From Aaosphaeria pasadenensis (lineage: Eukaryota; Ascomycota; Dothideomycetes; Pleosporales): a DNA stretch of 64,000 bases. The stretch lies in contig JAKLMB010000012.1 in assembly GCA_022813625.1 (NCBI GenBank), positions 558,001 to 622,000 of the forward strand, given 5' to 3'. Both the position numbers and the translations under genes were made by a program. Shown here one piece after another: positions 34,381-44,723 of this stretch (its first letter is position 1; each line of letters starts with the position of its first letter). The notes below the pieces were generated by a model. The model was not told where the DNA came from. It worked only from the letters and a program-made list of their open reading frames with translations, and did not search any database.

Positions 34381-36063
34381 TTAGGACTCATCGTCAGGGA
34401 ATACGAGGAATTCCTCAAAATCGACCTCGGACTCGGACTCGGGCTCGGGGGGAGGAGGAGGAGGAGGAAGAGGAGAGGTGGCTCCAACGCCAGTGTTGGC
34501 TGACTTGAACAGGTAGTCCAAGTCCTCTTCGAACGACGAAAGATCGAGATCCTCGCCGTTGACATCTGTGCCAGCCAACACTGGCGTTGGCTCTTGGGTC
34601 GGAGCCGGGGTGGGAAAGTAACCGGGAATCTCTTGAATTTGCCGCTTGTTTGGAGAAGCAGGCTGCATGGATTCTTGGCCGAAGTCCTGCGACTGTCGGC
34701 CTGGGTAGAGACTCGCTGCCGATTCTGGGAAGGCAGCGTCGTGGTTACGCTTCACTTGAGTGTGACCGTAGTCACGCACCTGGGGCTGATGAGTCATGGT
34801 GCTGTTGTCCTGTTGGGCGTTCTGGCCGGTGGCCATCTGGTATCCTAGGGTGGAAAGACCGCTATCGCTGACATCGGATGCGCCCATCTGGTATCCTAGG
34901 TTGAAAAGACCGTTATCGCTGACATCGGAGGCACCCATCTGGTATCCGAGGTTGAAAAGACCGTTCTCGCTGATATCGGAGGCGCCCATCTGAAATACTT
35001 GGGTGGACAAACCGTTATCGCTGACCTCGGAAGTGCCCATCTGGGATCCTAGGGTGAAGAGGCTGTTATCGCTAACATCGGAAGTGCCCATCTGAGATCC
35101 TGGGCTGGTGTATCCGTTACCATCATCATCGGAGGCGTTTAGCTCAGATCCTGGGACGGTGAATTCGTCATCGATGCCATTAGAAGAGCCGAAAGAGGGG
35201 GGAGATGTGGACGAGCTCTGAGAGCCGCTCGGGGTAGTGGCATCAGAGTGCGAAGAGACGCTTTTAGCGTTGTTGTTGTTGAACTCATTGTAAGAGTTGA
35301 TGTCGATAGGTTGAACGAAACCTATCGTATTTGGATGTCCGAAGATCATCTTTGGTTGAAAGTAGTGGGACTCGCCTATCATGAAGACGAATCCGTTGTC
35401 AGGGTGGACTGAGTGTGAAAGGCCAACCTCATCGGCATTTGGAGGCTGTGCCTCAGATTGGCGGGAAGGCTGACCATGGTGAGCTTCAGGGGCGGCAGGA
35501 GTGAGCTTGCGATGTTTGGAACCATTTCCATAGATAGACGGGAGGGTGATGAACTTTGTCTGAGTGGCCGCATCGACGTCGGGTTCGCGAGTTGTGTCGT
35601 CGAATGAAAGAGTCTGCTTGCCTTTTTTCCATGTCATCTTGAGGCTGTCCACAATGAAGCCTTCTTCGGCGAGCTTCTTGCGGTTCTTGAGGATGGCTTG
35701 CTGGAGAGCGCTGGCGGTGCAGCCGAGTACTTTGGCGACCCTATCCCAGGGAATCTCAACATCTGCTTTGCCACATTCTGCAACCAAGGCGATAACGATT
35801 TGCGCCCAGCACGGTTCATCCCACTTGAGCAACTTGGGGCGGGGGGCGCGCTTCTTTCTGCCATTGGCATGATGCTGAACATCTGGCTGAACATCTGGTT
35901 CCATGTCCTCAGCAGGGCGCTTCGAACCGGCCCGAGGAAGAGGAGGAGGGCTATCCTGATACTCGCTGCCAGAGGCGCTGGTCCTGGCCTGAGAATTGAA
36001 GTTGAAGTCTTGCTTAGACTTCATGATTGGTTCGTTGTCTGCGAACGTTGGATTAGTCGACAT
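34381..36063 (-). CDS. Myb/SANT-like protein with 17-residue tandem repeats, 560 aa
   Basis: Intronless frame from ATG 36063. After a polar N-terminus with a basic patch (GRKKRAPRPKLLKW), residues about 80-140 form a helical domain (KWDEPCWAQIVIALVAECG ... IPWDRVAKVLGCTASALQQ). This resembles the Myb/SANT-like DNA-binding domains common in Pezizomycotina and shares its layout with the smaller genes at 51806 and 54047. The centre contains consecutive 17-residue repeats (consensus LGYQMGASDVSDNGLFN) encoded by exact 51-bp units. The C-terminus is acidic with a proline run (PLPPPPPPPEPESE), a layout that would suit a transcriptional activator. A nuclear DNA-binding role is inference. No close relative is recognised, and both flanks carry tandem repeats, suggesting rapid evolution. 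Confidence 0.75.
   Translation of the reverse strand: MSTNPTFADNEPIMKSKQDFNFNSQARTSASGSEYQDSPPPLPRAGSKRPAEDMEPDVQPDVQHHANGRKKRAPRPKLLKWDEPCWAQIVIALVAECGKADVEIPWDRVAKVLGCTASALQQAILKNRKKLAEEGFIVDSLKMTWKKGKQTLSFDDTTREPDVDAATQTKFITLPSIYGNGSKHRKLTPAAPEAHHGQPSRQSEAQPPNADEVGLSHSVHPDNGFVFMIGESHYFQPKMIFGHPNTIGFVQPIDINSYNEFNNNNAKSVSSHSDATTPSGSQSSSTSPPSFGSSNGIDDEFTVPGSELNASDDDGNGYTSPGSQMGTSDVSDNSLFTLGSQMGTSEVSDNGLSTQVFQMGASDISENGLFNLGYQMGASDVSDNGLFNLGYQMGASDVSDSGLSTLGYQMATGQNAQQDNSTMTHQPQVRDYGHTQVKRNHDAAFPESAASLYPGRQSQDFGQESMQPASPNKRQIQEIPGYFPTPAPTQEPTPVLAGTDVNGEDLDLSSFEEDLDYLFKSANTGVGATSPLPPPPPPPEPESESEVDFEEFLVFPDDES
34834..35142. repeat. 51-bp coding minisatellite
   Basis: The marker CATCTG or its variants recurs at 34834, 34885, 34936, 34987, 35038 and 35089, exactly 51 bp apart, with a degenerate seventh unit at 35140. 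The units are diverged but have no indels, so the 17-residue protein repeat stays in frame. Confidence 0.93.
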
Positions 36064-36133
36064 GTTGGAGTAGTGAAGCTAGACGAAGGTGCTAGGGCTT
36101 TGACGAAGAAGTTCGAAATAGCTTAAGCGAGGT

Positions 36134-36440
36134 TGCGAGTGAAATTGAGAAAGACGGCTTGCCAGCAAGCTCGAAAGTGAAGTGCGTGATGAGAATGGAA
36201 GAGAGTAGGAAGTGAGTTGAGAATGAATTGGTTTGTGAGTGAGATGGAGAAAGACAGCTTGCCAGCAAGCTCGAAAGTGAAGTGTGTGATGGGAATGGAA
36301 GAGAGTAGGAAGTGAGTTAAGAAGGAATTGGTTTGTGAGTGGAATGGAGAGATACAGCTTGCCAGCAAGCTCGAAAGTGAAGTCTGTGATGGAGAATAGA
36401 AGAGAGGAAGGAAAGAGACGAGAGGGAGTTGGTTTGTAGG
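36134..36440. repeat. 100-bp tandem repeat, three copies, with inner palindrome
   Basis: The block GCTTGCCAGCAAGCTCGAAA starts at 36157, 36257 and 36357, an exact 100-bp period. Most of each unit matches (AGTGAAATTGAGAAAGAC-like start, AATGGAAGAGAGTAGGAAGT, TTGGTTTGTGAGTG). Copies 2 and 3 contain the perfect palindrome AGCTTGC-CA-GCAAGCT; copy 1 differs at the outer base. The array lies 70-380 bp upstream of the Myb-like gene's ATG, in its promoter or leader. Confidence 0.93.
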
Positions 36441-39400
36441 AACAGATTGAATATATCGAGAACTTACAATGAAGAGTGGGTTTCTGAGTGAGTTTCTGAA
36501 TGATGAATAGGCTGATTGTACTGTTGGTGATAGCTATTGTACTGCTATTGTACTCAGAAGGAAGTTGTTATTGTGATGGTTGAAGCGATTGTGGAAAGGT
36601 GGGGCGGGTACTTTTATGCTTCCCTCAGGCACGGGCCACGGCTTCCGACGAGGCTGGCGGCTCAGATACGCTAATTGTCAACGGTAATGACGCGTGAAAG
36701 CGCTCAGAGGGTCCCAATCAGGTTAGAGAGAGAAGATTTATGTAAAAGAGGGGCAAAGGCCTGCTGCCTGGCCTCCAGATTGCAGGTAAATATGGGGAAT
36801 TCCGAATGAGGCTCAGAATCACTGCTTGGAGCGCAGAAGCGAAGGCAGGCCACACGCACCCCACAATCAATTTTGAGCTTGGTTTTGATGCTATAGCGCG
36901 GCAAGGTACCCAAATGCAGCATTATATCCTGACGTGCCATGAAGTGATGTTCGAATGATGTCGCTACAAGTTCCAATATTGGGAATAAGGCCACTGATGT
37001 TAGACCGCCCCGCCCCGCCCGCCCAAGTATAGCTCTTTCTTTTGATAGGATGTAACATAGCTGGCAATCACAGCCAGCTACACCAGGACTCCCGTAACCA
37101 AAGCCACCTGGTAAACAAATCATGATAGCTATGGCCTATGAGGATGTGTTCCCGATCACTGATCGATTAACATCTCCGGGCCCGGTCCAAGGTTTCGTGA
37201 GAAACATCATCGAGTAACACAAGACACAACGGATATTTCGAGTTAAGTTCTTCCCAAACTATTCAAGTCGTTCGTGTTCCTAGCTCTCCAAAGCCCATCC
37301 GTTGATGCATGATTAGAAGTAGCCATTTCGAACAGGCAGTGACTCGAAATTTCCCCCCGAAAATGCCAGTACTCGGTATCGACATATCTCTTTCAACGAG
37401 TACGAGCAGATCTCGGCCTTCGAGAGTCCAAGTTGCTTGACTGTCTTGAAGTATAGTCCTGCTCTCGTTATGTTCGTGCAGCTGCTTGAGGCACATACAG
37501 CGTCGGCCATTGGGCGGAAAAGGGTCATTTCTGCATCCTCACAGTATATGGGCCCAATAAATATGCGAAACCCTCCATGAAAGAGTTAGTATGTGGTAGA
37601 AGAAGAGTATTAGAAAGAATGAGGTTGATGTTGGAGGAGTTGAGGTTGAGTTTGGGTTTAGTTTGCATGCATGTCGATCCTTCCGTTACGGGTCTCGGTA
37701 CCGGGCCGGACTAGGCGCCATGCGCTACCATGGACCCAATGGTTCACCAAGCACGTTTCTCGAAGCCATTTTTATTGTCTTAGCGGTGTGGGATCATCTC
37801 TCGCCCCGTGGCTACCTCCCAGTCAAGCATTGGACAATTTGAAGAGTGGGATGCCACTCGTGGTCGATGTTTATCTAGGAAGGAAACATCGCAGTCTGTC
37901 ACAGCAAACGAGGCTGATCAACTACCCCGCATTCTCCCCACCGATGCAGATCTCAGGCCACCCGATTCCTCTTCGAGAAGGACATGGATGACAACGAAGA
38001 GATTGACCCACCTCCGGTATATTTTTAGGCCCGCTGTGCATCGATAATAAGTTTGGCAGTCGATGATGGTGAATAGGGGTCAGACGATCAAGTCACGTGC
38101 TTTTGGCCATACTGTTGCGCATCCTAGTAACCTGCCAAGTTCGGTATCGTTGTAATCGCTCATATCAGAATGCGATCATCAAAGGAATGAATTTGGTGTT
38201 GTCGATGTGGAATTCGAAAGCATCTTGGAAGCTTGAATACCCTCCTGGCCATCAGTTTGTAGCTCAGCCGGGTCCCCTGAGCCGCTGACCAATGAGGACT
38301 TAGCGCCATACGCTCCCATGTGAACATTGTGCGCGGAAGAGGACATCTCTATTTTCTCGAAAGATTCTTCCTTACAAGGAGCGAAAAATATACAGGATGA
38401 ATTCGAAGCGCATTTTCCCGCAGAGATGGTTCTCGTCTTGACCTCCCGTGTCCTGTCGTGAAGGTGCCATGGTGAGTTGGGCTATTGTTGCATCCAGGAG
38501 GAGCTCATAGTGTGGATATCTCCCCGAGCTGAATAGCATCTATCGTGCGATAGTTCCGTGTTGTGGCGGCATTATTCTGCCATGTATAAAGCGACTTCCG
38601 GGCTTTGTATGCGTGCAAGTAGAGCTCGAATTTCGGTGTGCCTTTCACCTGACCATGCACCGATGTAGAATAGATAGATTATATTGCGAACGATTTGGAA
38701 GTGCAATACCGAGCCCAAGAATATCGCGTCGAAGCTCGGTAACTCAGGACTGGGAAACGGACGATATAATTTGGCATTCAGAGTTGTTCTCTCCGCTCTG
38801 CATGCTCGGTAATTTGCCATTCAGGACAATATGCAACATGCGATGAAACAACGCTCTCTCGAAAGTCTATCGTAGAGACAAGACCAGAAGTCAAACAGAA
38901 TTGTCGCTGAGTATCTCTTGTAGTAGCGCTGAGGAAAGTTCTTGTGTTCCTATACCGATCGCAAACGGAGCTGCCTTGGGTTGGACACCCTGATCGGTAA
39001 CGACCGCTACAGCGGTGATCGCATACTTAAAAGAGACTGCGGAGATATAGGACCCATAAAGAGTTGAGGATGGAATAGTGAGTGAATATCCACCGAGGCA
39101 CAAACCCAGGTGAGTCCACGTTAATGTAGCTAGTTTCATAGCCTTATAGTAAAGTTCGTGCACATTGGCCATCTAAAACAAGCTGAAGACTGTTCGAAAG
39201 TCGATAGAGCAGTTGACTCACTGTCTCGTTGGCTCTAACCTCCGATGTGGCTCTTCGGGGCGTGTAAAGAGAATTCAAAGATGGAGTGGCGAGAGCCTTT
39301 CAAGAAAGGTTGCGGGATGAGTTGTTCCTGTATAGACTCACTACTTATGTATATATTTCTCACCATGTGTAGAATCCAAACAGTTGCATCAGGGTTGATT

Positions 39401-42190
39401 GCGATTGCTCTGAGAACGCCGTTTGTACGGCGACGTGCGAAGTTCCGGCCTTCCAAGGCTTCTTCTCCTACGTGAAGAGGAAAATACTTCCCAGCTTAGT
39501 GAATTCGGTGGCACACGGGATATTGTCGATTGGCACGTGCCATTGGAGCAGTAGTGATATTAACAGAGTACAATGTTACAGGGAAACGTGTTTGAAGTGT
39601 TCCATATAGTATCAGTGCAGATGAATCAGGCCACTACAGCTCGATCGTGATTTGCATGAAGTGCGGTTGAGACATATCCGGCTCCGCCACTTCTCTGAGC
39701 TTCAAAAAGGGTTGTGAATATACCTTGTTGCGACTAAATTGCAGTATTGATGGCAGTGTAAAATATCCATGGATGATTATAAGTATTTCGGATAAACGTA
39801 AGCTGTTGGGCATGGTGCTCAACGACAAGGTTTGGTAGATTTCCTTTCGTTTATGTAAAGGAAATTGTGACACGAAGGCTAACAGCTCCCCGAAAAGAGA
39901 TGGCATTGGAATTGGATGAACACGAAGTGGCGTTAGAGTATGATGCATCCATGATGCCTATTGAAGAAGCACTTCGTCCGACCGATAGGAGAGCTACCTG
40001 TGCTGTGTATCTGGAAACATGCCATTGTAGTTCTGGTGTGATACAAGTCATCCTCAACGTCTGAAATGCGCCCCTACTTTCACCAAGCTTGTTGCATGCC
40101 GCGTAAGAAATGTACCGATAGTCCATAGATATTTCTTTCTGTATTGTATATTGTCCCGACCTGATTTCGAATTCGGCCTCTTACATGTGGCTTTAACGTG
40201 GATGATTTTTTTGTGAAGTGACTTGGAAGCCCGCGACTGGACAAGTTGTGTTGAATGGCTTCCTACAGGCTATATGTTAGCAGTGGCCGCATAAGCCTTC
40301 CCATGTCCACAGATGGACTGATGCTAGAAATCTAAATATATCTTATATCCATCTCTTTCATAGCTTTACTGCATCTGGTAAGTATGTTCCTTGCCACATC
40401 TCGAAGACTCAGGGACCCGGCCGACTGAACCTCGCATGCGACATCGTGACCATCTCGGACGCTACCAAATGCGTTGCAGCTCAATCGCGCCTTGTTATTA
40501 TACCTCCCCCAAGACGCCGATGTGTCTATTCCTGGGTTTTACCATGCCTGTTGCCAGGCTGAAGCCGTCATAGAACATGTTCGAGGATCGGGTTATCGTT
40601 GCTGGTGCTTGCATAGGCTCGTTCGTCTTACAACTGCTGCATGTTCGATCAGGACCAGAATGGTCTTAATAAGTCTAGGGCTGAAACACTTACGGTTCTG
40701 TGATCTTTCTGAAAGATCAGAGGATGTGAAGTTGGCTTAGCAGCGAAGCGGGACAGAAGGACGGCGTAATCTAGGAGAGTTTCCATGAAGACTGTGCTGC
40801 ACTGCGTTGATAGATCGTATCTAGAAAGTTAGTAGCTCGAAATTGTAGGTATATTTATGGGGGAAATCCCAAAAGTTTGTCAGTTTTTACTTGCGCAAGC
40901 AAGCGGCGGACACATACTTATTAGTCGGTGGATACATGATTTTCAGTCCAGGGGTCACTGCGGCGCTCCGTGGTAATAGCCAAGACTGTTAGCAATGATA
41001 TGATGGACTTTATTGATAGTGATAGTCCTGTGTAATACTGAGTAGTCGGTCTTTTAGCCTTGATGTTGTAGAGCAGACGCTAGAGATGGCAAGCTACCTC
41101 GTAGCCTGCGACAGTGATGGCTTGAGGAGCGCTCCAGCGCGGCAGTCTCTACGCCTACCGAAGGCGAAGTTTCTGCCGTTTCTAATGTTGTTTGAGTGTC
41201 GAAGCGGAAGTTTGTCGCTTGTAATTTATGGCCTATTTCGTCCTGGGCAGCCGCTGTTGTCGTTGCCGCCATCGAGAAGCAACACATGCTAGCAATGAGA
41301 ATATAGACGAGCGTGTAGTGTGCATTCAAAGGATCTCAATGTAAACTGAAGCTGGTTTGGAATCGTGAAAAGGGAGGGCGAGTTGTAGGAGGTCTGCAGC
41401 TAGATGAGGAAAGAAAGGTGTGTGCACCTGCGCGCGGCGGAGGGGCAGCGTCGGCAGGCACTGAGTTGAACGATCCTCAACTGTGCTCCACCACAGCCAC
41501 CAGGTATACCACAGTGTCAGTATTAAGCCTACTGAGACACAATATACTATCAGGGATACTCTCGGCTCACAGCGTTGTGTCAAATTGACGTGAACAGAAG
41601 TGCGCCTTTCGGTGAATTGCTTGCGCAAAGCCAGAACACTGGACCAAAATGCCCTGCCGTACTGCAATCCGTCTTGCCATGATACAACTCAAGGACCAAG
41701 GCTTGGAACACTCATGACGCATTTAATATAACTCAGTTTGCTCGTGTATGTTTGACTGTGGCCGCGAATGCCAAGTAAGCGTGTAGCCAATAGCTCGTCT
41801 TTCCAGCTACCCAAAGGCAAAAGTTAAGCTGTAGTAGGTTCTAAAGAGATGCATTTAGAGGAATGAGCATGGATTTGGGCTTTACTTGCAAGTATAGCTC
41901 AGCATAGATCAGAGGGTCACTTCAGAGACAACCCAGAGTTTGCTGCCACGGGCAGTACAGTGAGCCTCACTGATAACAAATACAATATAGCCATGATTTC
42001 AGTGTTTCAATTAGTTAGGTGCCTAGGTAGTCAGGAGGAGGTCATGATACGGCAGTAGTTACTTCCTAAGGTGAGAGTGGTGGCAGTCCCCCAACGATAT
42101 GACCATGCTCAACCTCACCGCTCTCATGTGCGCCTTCCACTTTTATCTATTCACCCAACCGCTGTTTCTTATCTACTTTAGAATATATTA
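36441..42190. other. Gene-poor accessory region
   Basis: 5.7 kb without a supported gene. Several minus-strand frames between 38570 and 40130 look partly protein-like (for example the frame 38891-39172 after a TTGTTTTAG acceptor-like site, and 39634-39948 with LRLSEILIIIHGYFTLP), but they cannot be chained by phase-consistent introns. They may be decayed genes. A CG-rich run (CCGCCCCGCCCCGCCCGCCC) occurs near 37007. Confidence 0.4.
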
Positions 42191-42228
42191 TTGTCCTATA
42201 TAAACAGCTACGTTTGCAACTATCTTCT

Positions 42229-42363
42229 GTAAACTTCGGTTTACCTGCGCCGGTAAGCGCAGTCATATCAGAGCCCATGCTAACATCTGATACAGGTACA
42301 AGTTCGAACCCCCTACGGGGAGGAGCTCGATAGAGCGCCAGTTTCTTTGTTTTGCTTTTTTTT
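42229..42363 (+). ncRNA. Candidate structured Pol III transcript
   Basis: A chain of hairpins runs from 42229: GTAAAC-TTCG-GTTTAC (42229-42244), CTGCGC-N6-GCGCAG (42245-42262), TATCAGA-N13-TCTGATA (42266-42292), CCCC-CTAC-GGGG (42309-42320) and GGAGCTC-GATA-GAGCGCC (42322-42339, one mismatch). The first is a UUCG tetraloop stem. A TATA box (TATATAA, 42197-42203) lies about 30 bp upstream, and runs of T, including eight at 42356-42363, follow. AAGCGCAGTCA (42255-42265) resembles a tRNA A box, and AAGTTCGAACC (42300-42310) a B box, spaced as in a tRNA. The sequence does not fold as a cloverleaf (the T and acceptor stems do not pair), so it is not a working tRNA. Function is unknown. Confidence 0.5.
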
Positions 42364-42914
42364 GCTCTTTTTTTGCTTTTGCTTTTTCATCCCATCTTTT
42401 ATACATTCACATGTTAATGCTACGGGCCTTCACTTACACATGCGCGACACAGGACGTTACAGGAGATCACTGACGCCCTACTAGGTCAATATGGAGCTCC
42501 GTGGGACATTTTGTGTGCAGGTGTATTCTAATATTCGTATAGTACTGCTCTATGAAGATTTGTTGTAGTAGTACTGGTCCAGCAAATTTCGTATCACTGC
42601 CGCCCCGAAACTCCTTTTTGTGCCGCTGGTAGATACCAGCCTTCAGAATCTCTTTCTACTCCTTCTATATAGTCTTAATAGCAATACAAGTATACCATGA
42701 ATACGCGCTGTGTCCTGTTCGTTGTGTTCAAGCCAGCTCTATGTTCTGGATATGCACCCCACTAGTGCAAGACCTGGCCACCCTCACTACTAATCCCAAG
42801 TGCCTCACCACTAACTTTATCGGTGCCCTGTACTCAACAGCCTTTCTGCTGTGTCAACTTCCTCCATTCTGGGTCTTGCATTGTGGAGCTCTGCTGAAAC
42901 TGTGATGATGCGCA

Positions 42915-43306
42915 CTGAAGGGCCTCACTGCGCTCTCCTGGTGGGAGGCGACATAGCTCAGCGCGGCCTGGCTAGAGGCACGAAAAGTCCAGCCGATTCC
43001 GTTCCCCAACGTTTCGTACAGACATGACACCAAGCTTCTTATCCTCGCTCTTGAACGCCTTCACGAAGCGTACGCGGTCAAAGGTCGTCTCAATCAGAGC
43101 CAGCGCGAGGAGCTTGCTCTTATCGAGCAGTCTTATGATTCACCAGGTACAACACTTGCCCGGATCAAGCGACTTCTTCTCACCCAATGTGCCGTCAAGG
43201 AAGTGGGCATCTGCATGAACGACAACTACAACACCATCCATCCTGTATATGATATCAAGTCCACGGAGAAGGCCACAGATGCTATCTTGACCAATACCTC
43301 TGGTAC
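42915..43306 (+). pseudogene. PRP8: PRP8 fragment, broken
   Basis: One frame from 42915 reads LKGLTALSWWEAT, a TAG stop (42954), then LEARKVQPIPFPNVSYRHD (split by no indel), LLILALERLHEAYAVKGRLN, QSQREELALIEQSYDSPGTT, RIKRLLLTQCAVKEVG and NTIHPVYDI. This is unmistakably the conserved region of the spliceosomal protein Prp8 that precedes LDQYLWY. At 43282-43283 a one-base loss shifts the frame, after which YLDQYLWY continues. Prp8 is about 2,300 residues, so this is some 6% of the gene, with a stop and a frameshift. Nothing before or after is clearly Prp8. The intact PRP8 must lie elsewhere. Confidence 0.9.
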
Positions 43307-44723
43307 ACTCCCACGGAAACAGACACATGGATGCGACTTTTACAACACCTTACAGTGATGTAATCATGAGAACACATCGCGACGCGTGGAAACTCCATGC
43401 TTGGACGGTTCACATTCAGTTCTCCTCACTCTCTTCGACAGGAGACTAGCTTCTGATGCATACACTCGCCCTCTCAAGATTATGCGTCGCTCAGTGACTA
43501 ATATCTCACAGAAAGACGTCACAGCATCTACACCACTCGGTACTGTGTCCCTCAGAACACTTGCACCGGTCTGCAAACACTCCGACCGACAACGTTGCGT
43601 GGACGGCAAACAAGAGCTTCAGTATCCTTCTCGAAGAACTCCCGCAACGGCCTCCGGGCACCCTTGATGCGAGCACGCTACGTAGCTCGTCGAGGCAGTG
43701 GCGCGGAAATCGGGGTGAAGATCGCCTCAGACATGCTATTACGAACCCACCTATGACCCTCGTTACGTTGATACGATGCGAGCTGGCATATTACAAAGAA
43801 AAGACAACGTCACAGGGCACCGGAAGCCAGCTGCTTGATCTCGAGAAGGTGACCTCCGCCACAAACATGAACTATAGAACATACAACATACCGCAGTGCT
43901 ATTCCTTTCCATACACTATGGCCACACTACACTTCAACTTACTACGGAGGAGACACCTGAAAATACGTTAACAGTTGGCAGGCATTTGACACGATTACCT
44001 TCGTATACCTCACGAGGTTTCCATCGACGGCCCTTTTCGCTCGTTTCCCCTTGTCCGCGTTGGGCTTTTCAGAAAGTCTATGAGTCTGAAAGGTTGGATA
44101 TATACAATGTGGTGCCGTTGGGTATGGTTGGGAGAGTTACTGTGGTGCATGATCACAATGTAAGGGGGTCTTTGGCGGCGAGCGCGGATGTGGGTTGGAC
44201 GGCTGGGTAATATTCTGGGAGAGACATAGAATTGAGCTGAGATTGAGCGGATAAGGCGCAAAGCGTGGGAAAAATAATTGATATGGACGGCGTGTGAGGA
44301 GCGAGGGAGGCTATTGGGGCTCATACTTTAGATAGTATGGCCGATTCCCGTTGTGGCGGCTGGGAACACAGGTCAGGATAACGTTAGGAATATTACGAGT
44401 GAGAAGGGTTGTCCAGGCACAGGGAAATGGGCGTGGTATACGTAATTTGGAATCAAGATCACAAGAACAGGTAACAAATGTCAGTGTTGTTTTACATGAA
44501 CTATTGTTATCTAGAGGAGAAACAGTACATAGCAGGCTCTATGATCGAAATAGAGGCTTTGAAAAGAAACAAGATTATGCTATCAATCGCCGAAGTTATG
44601 CATGATAATTCATCCGCTCATGTCACGTATACTTCCAGTTACTGCGCCATAGTTCATCTAGACATCGACGTGATCTATGACCTCAATGCCCCACTGGCCC
44701 CACTGGCCAACAACACCTTGCAA
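43307..44723. other. Intergenic, accessory
   Basis: No gene is supported. Overlapping frames at 43386-43971 look like shuffled or decayed coding sequence, but I cannot assign them to PRP8 or any other family. Confidence 0.4.

Noticed and set aside
36123..36368. 81-codon minus-strand ORF with internal repeats
   Set aside because: Its repeats are just the 100-bp DNA tandem repeat read in one frame.
41054..41329. Secreted small protein or effector with an apparent signal peptide
   Set aside because: The apparent first Met is a TTG codon; the first true ATG lies within the apolar stretch, so no signal peptide remains.
42247..42321. tRNA gene
   Set aside because: A- and B-box-like words have the right spacing, but the D, anticodon, T and acceptor stems do not pair as a cloverleaf; kept only as a structured-RNA candidate.
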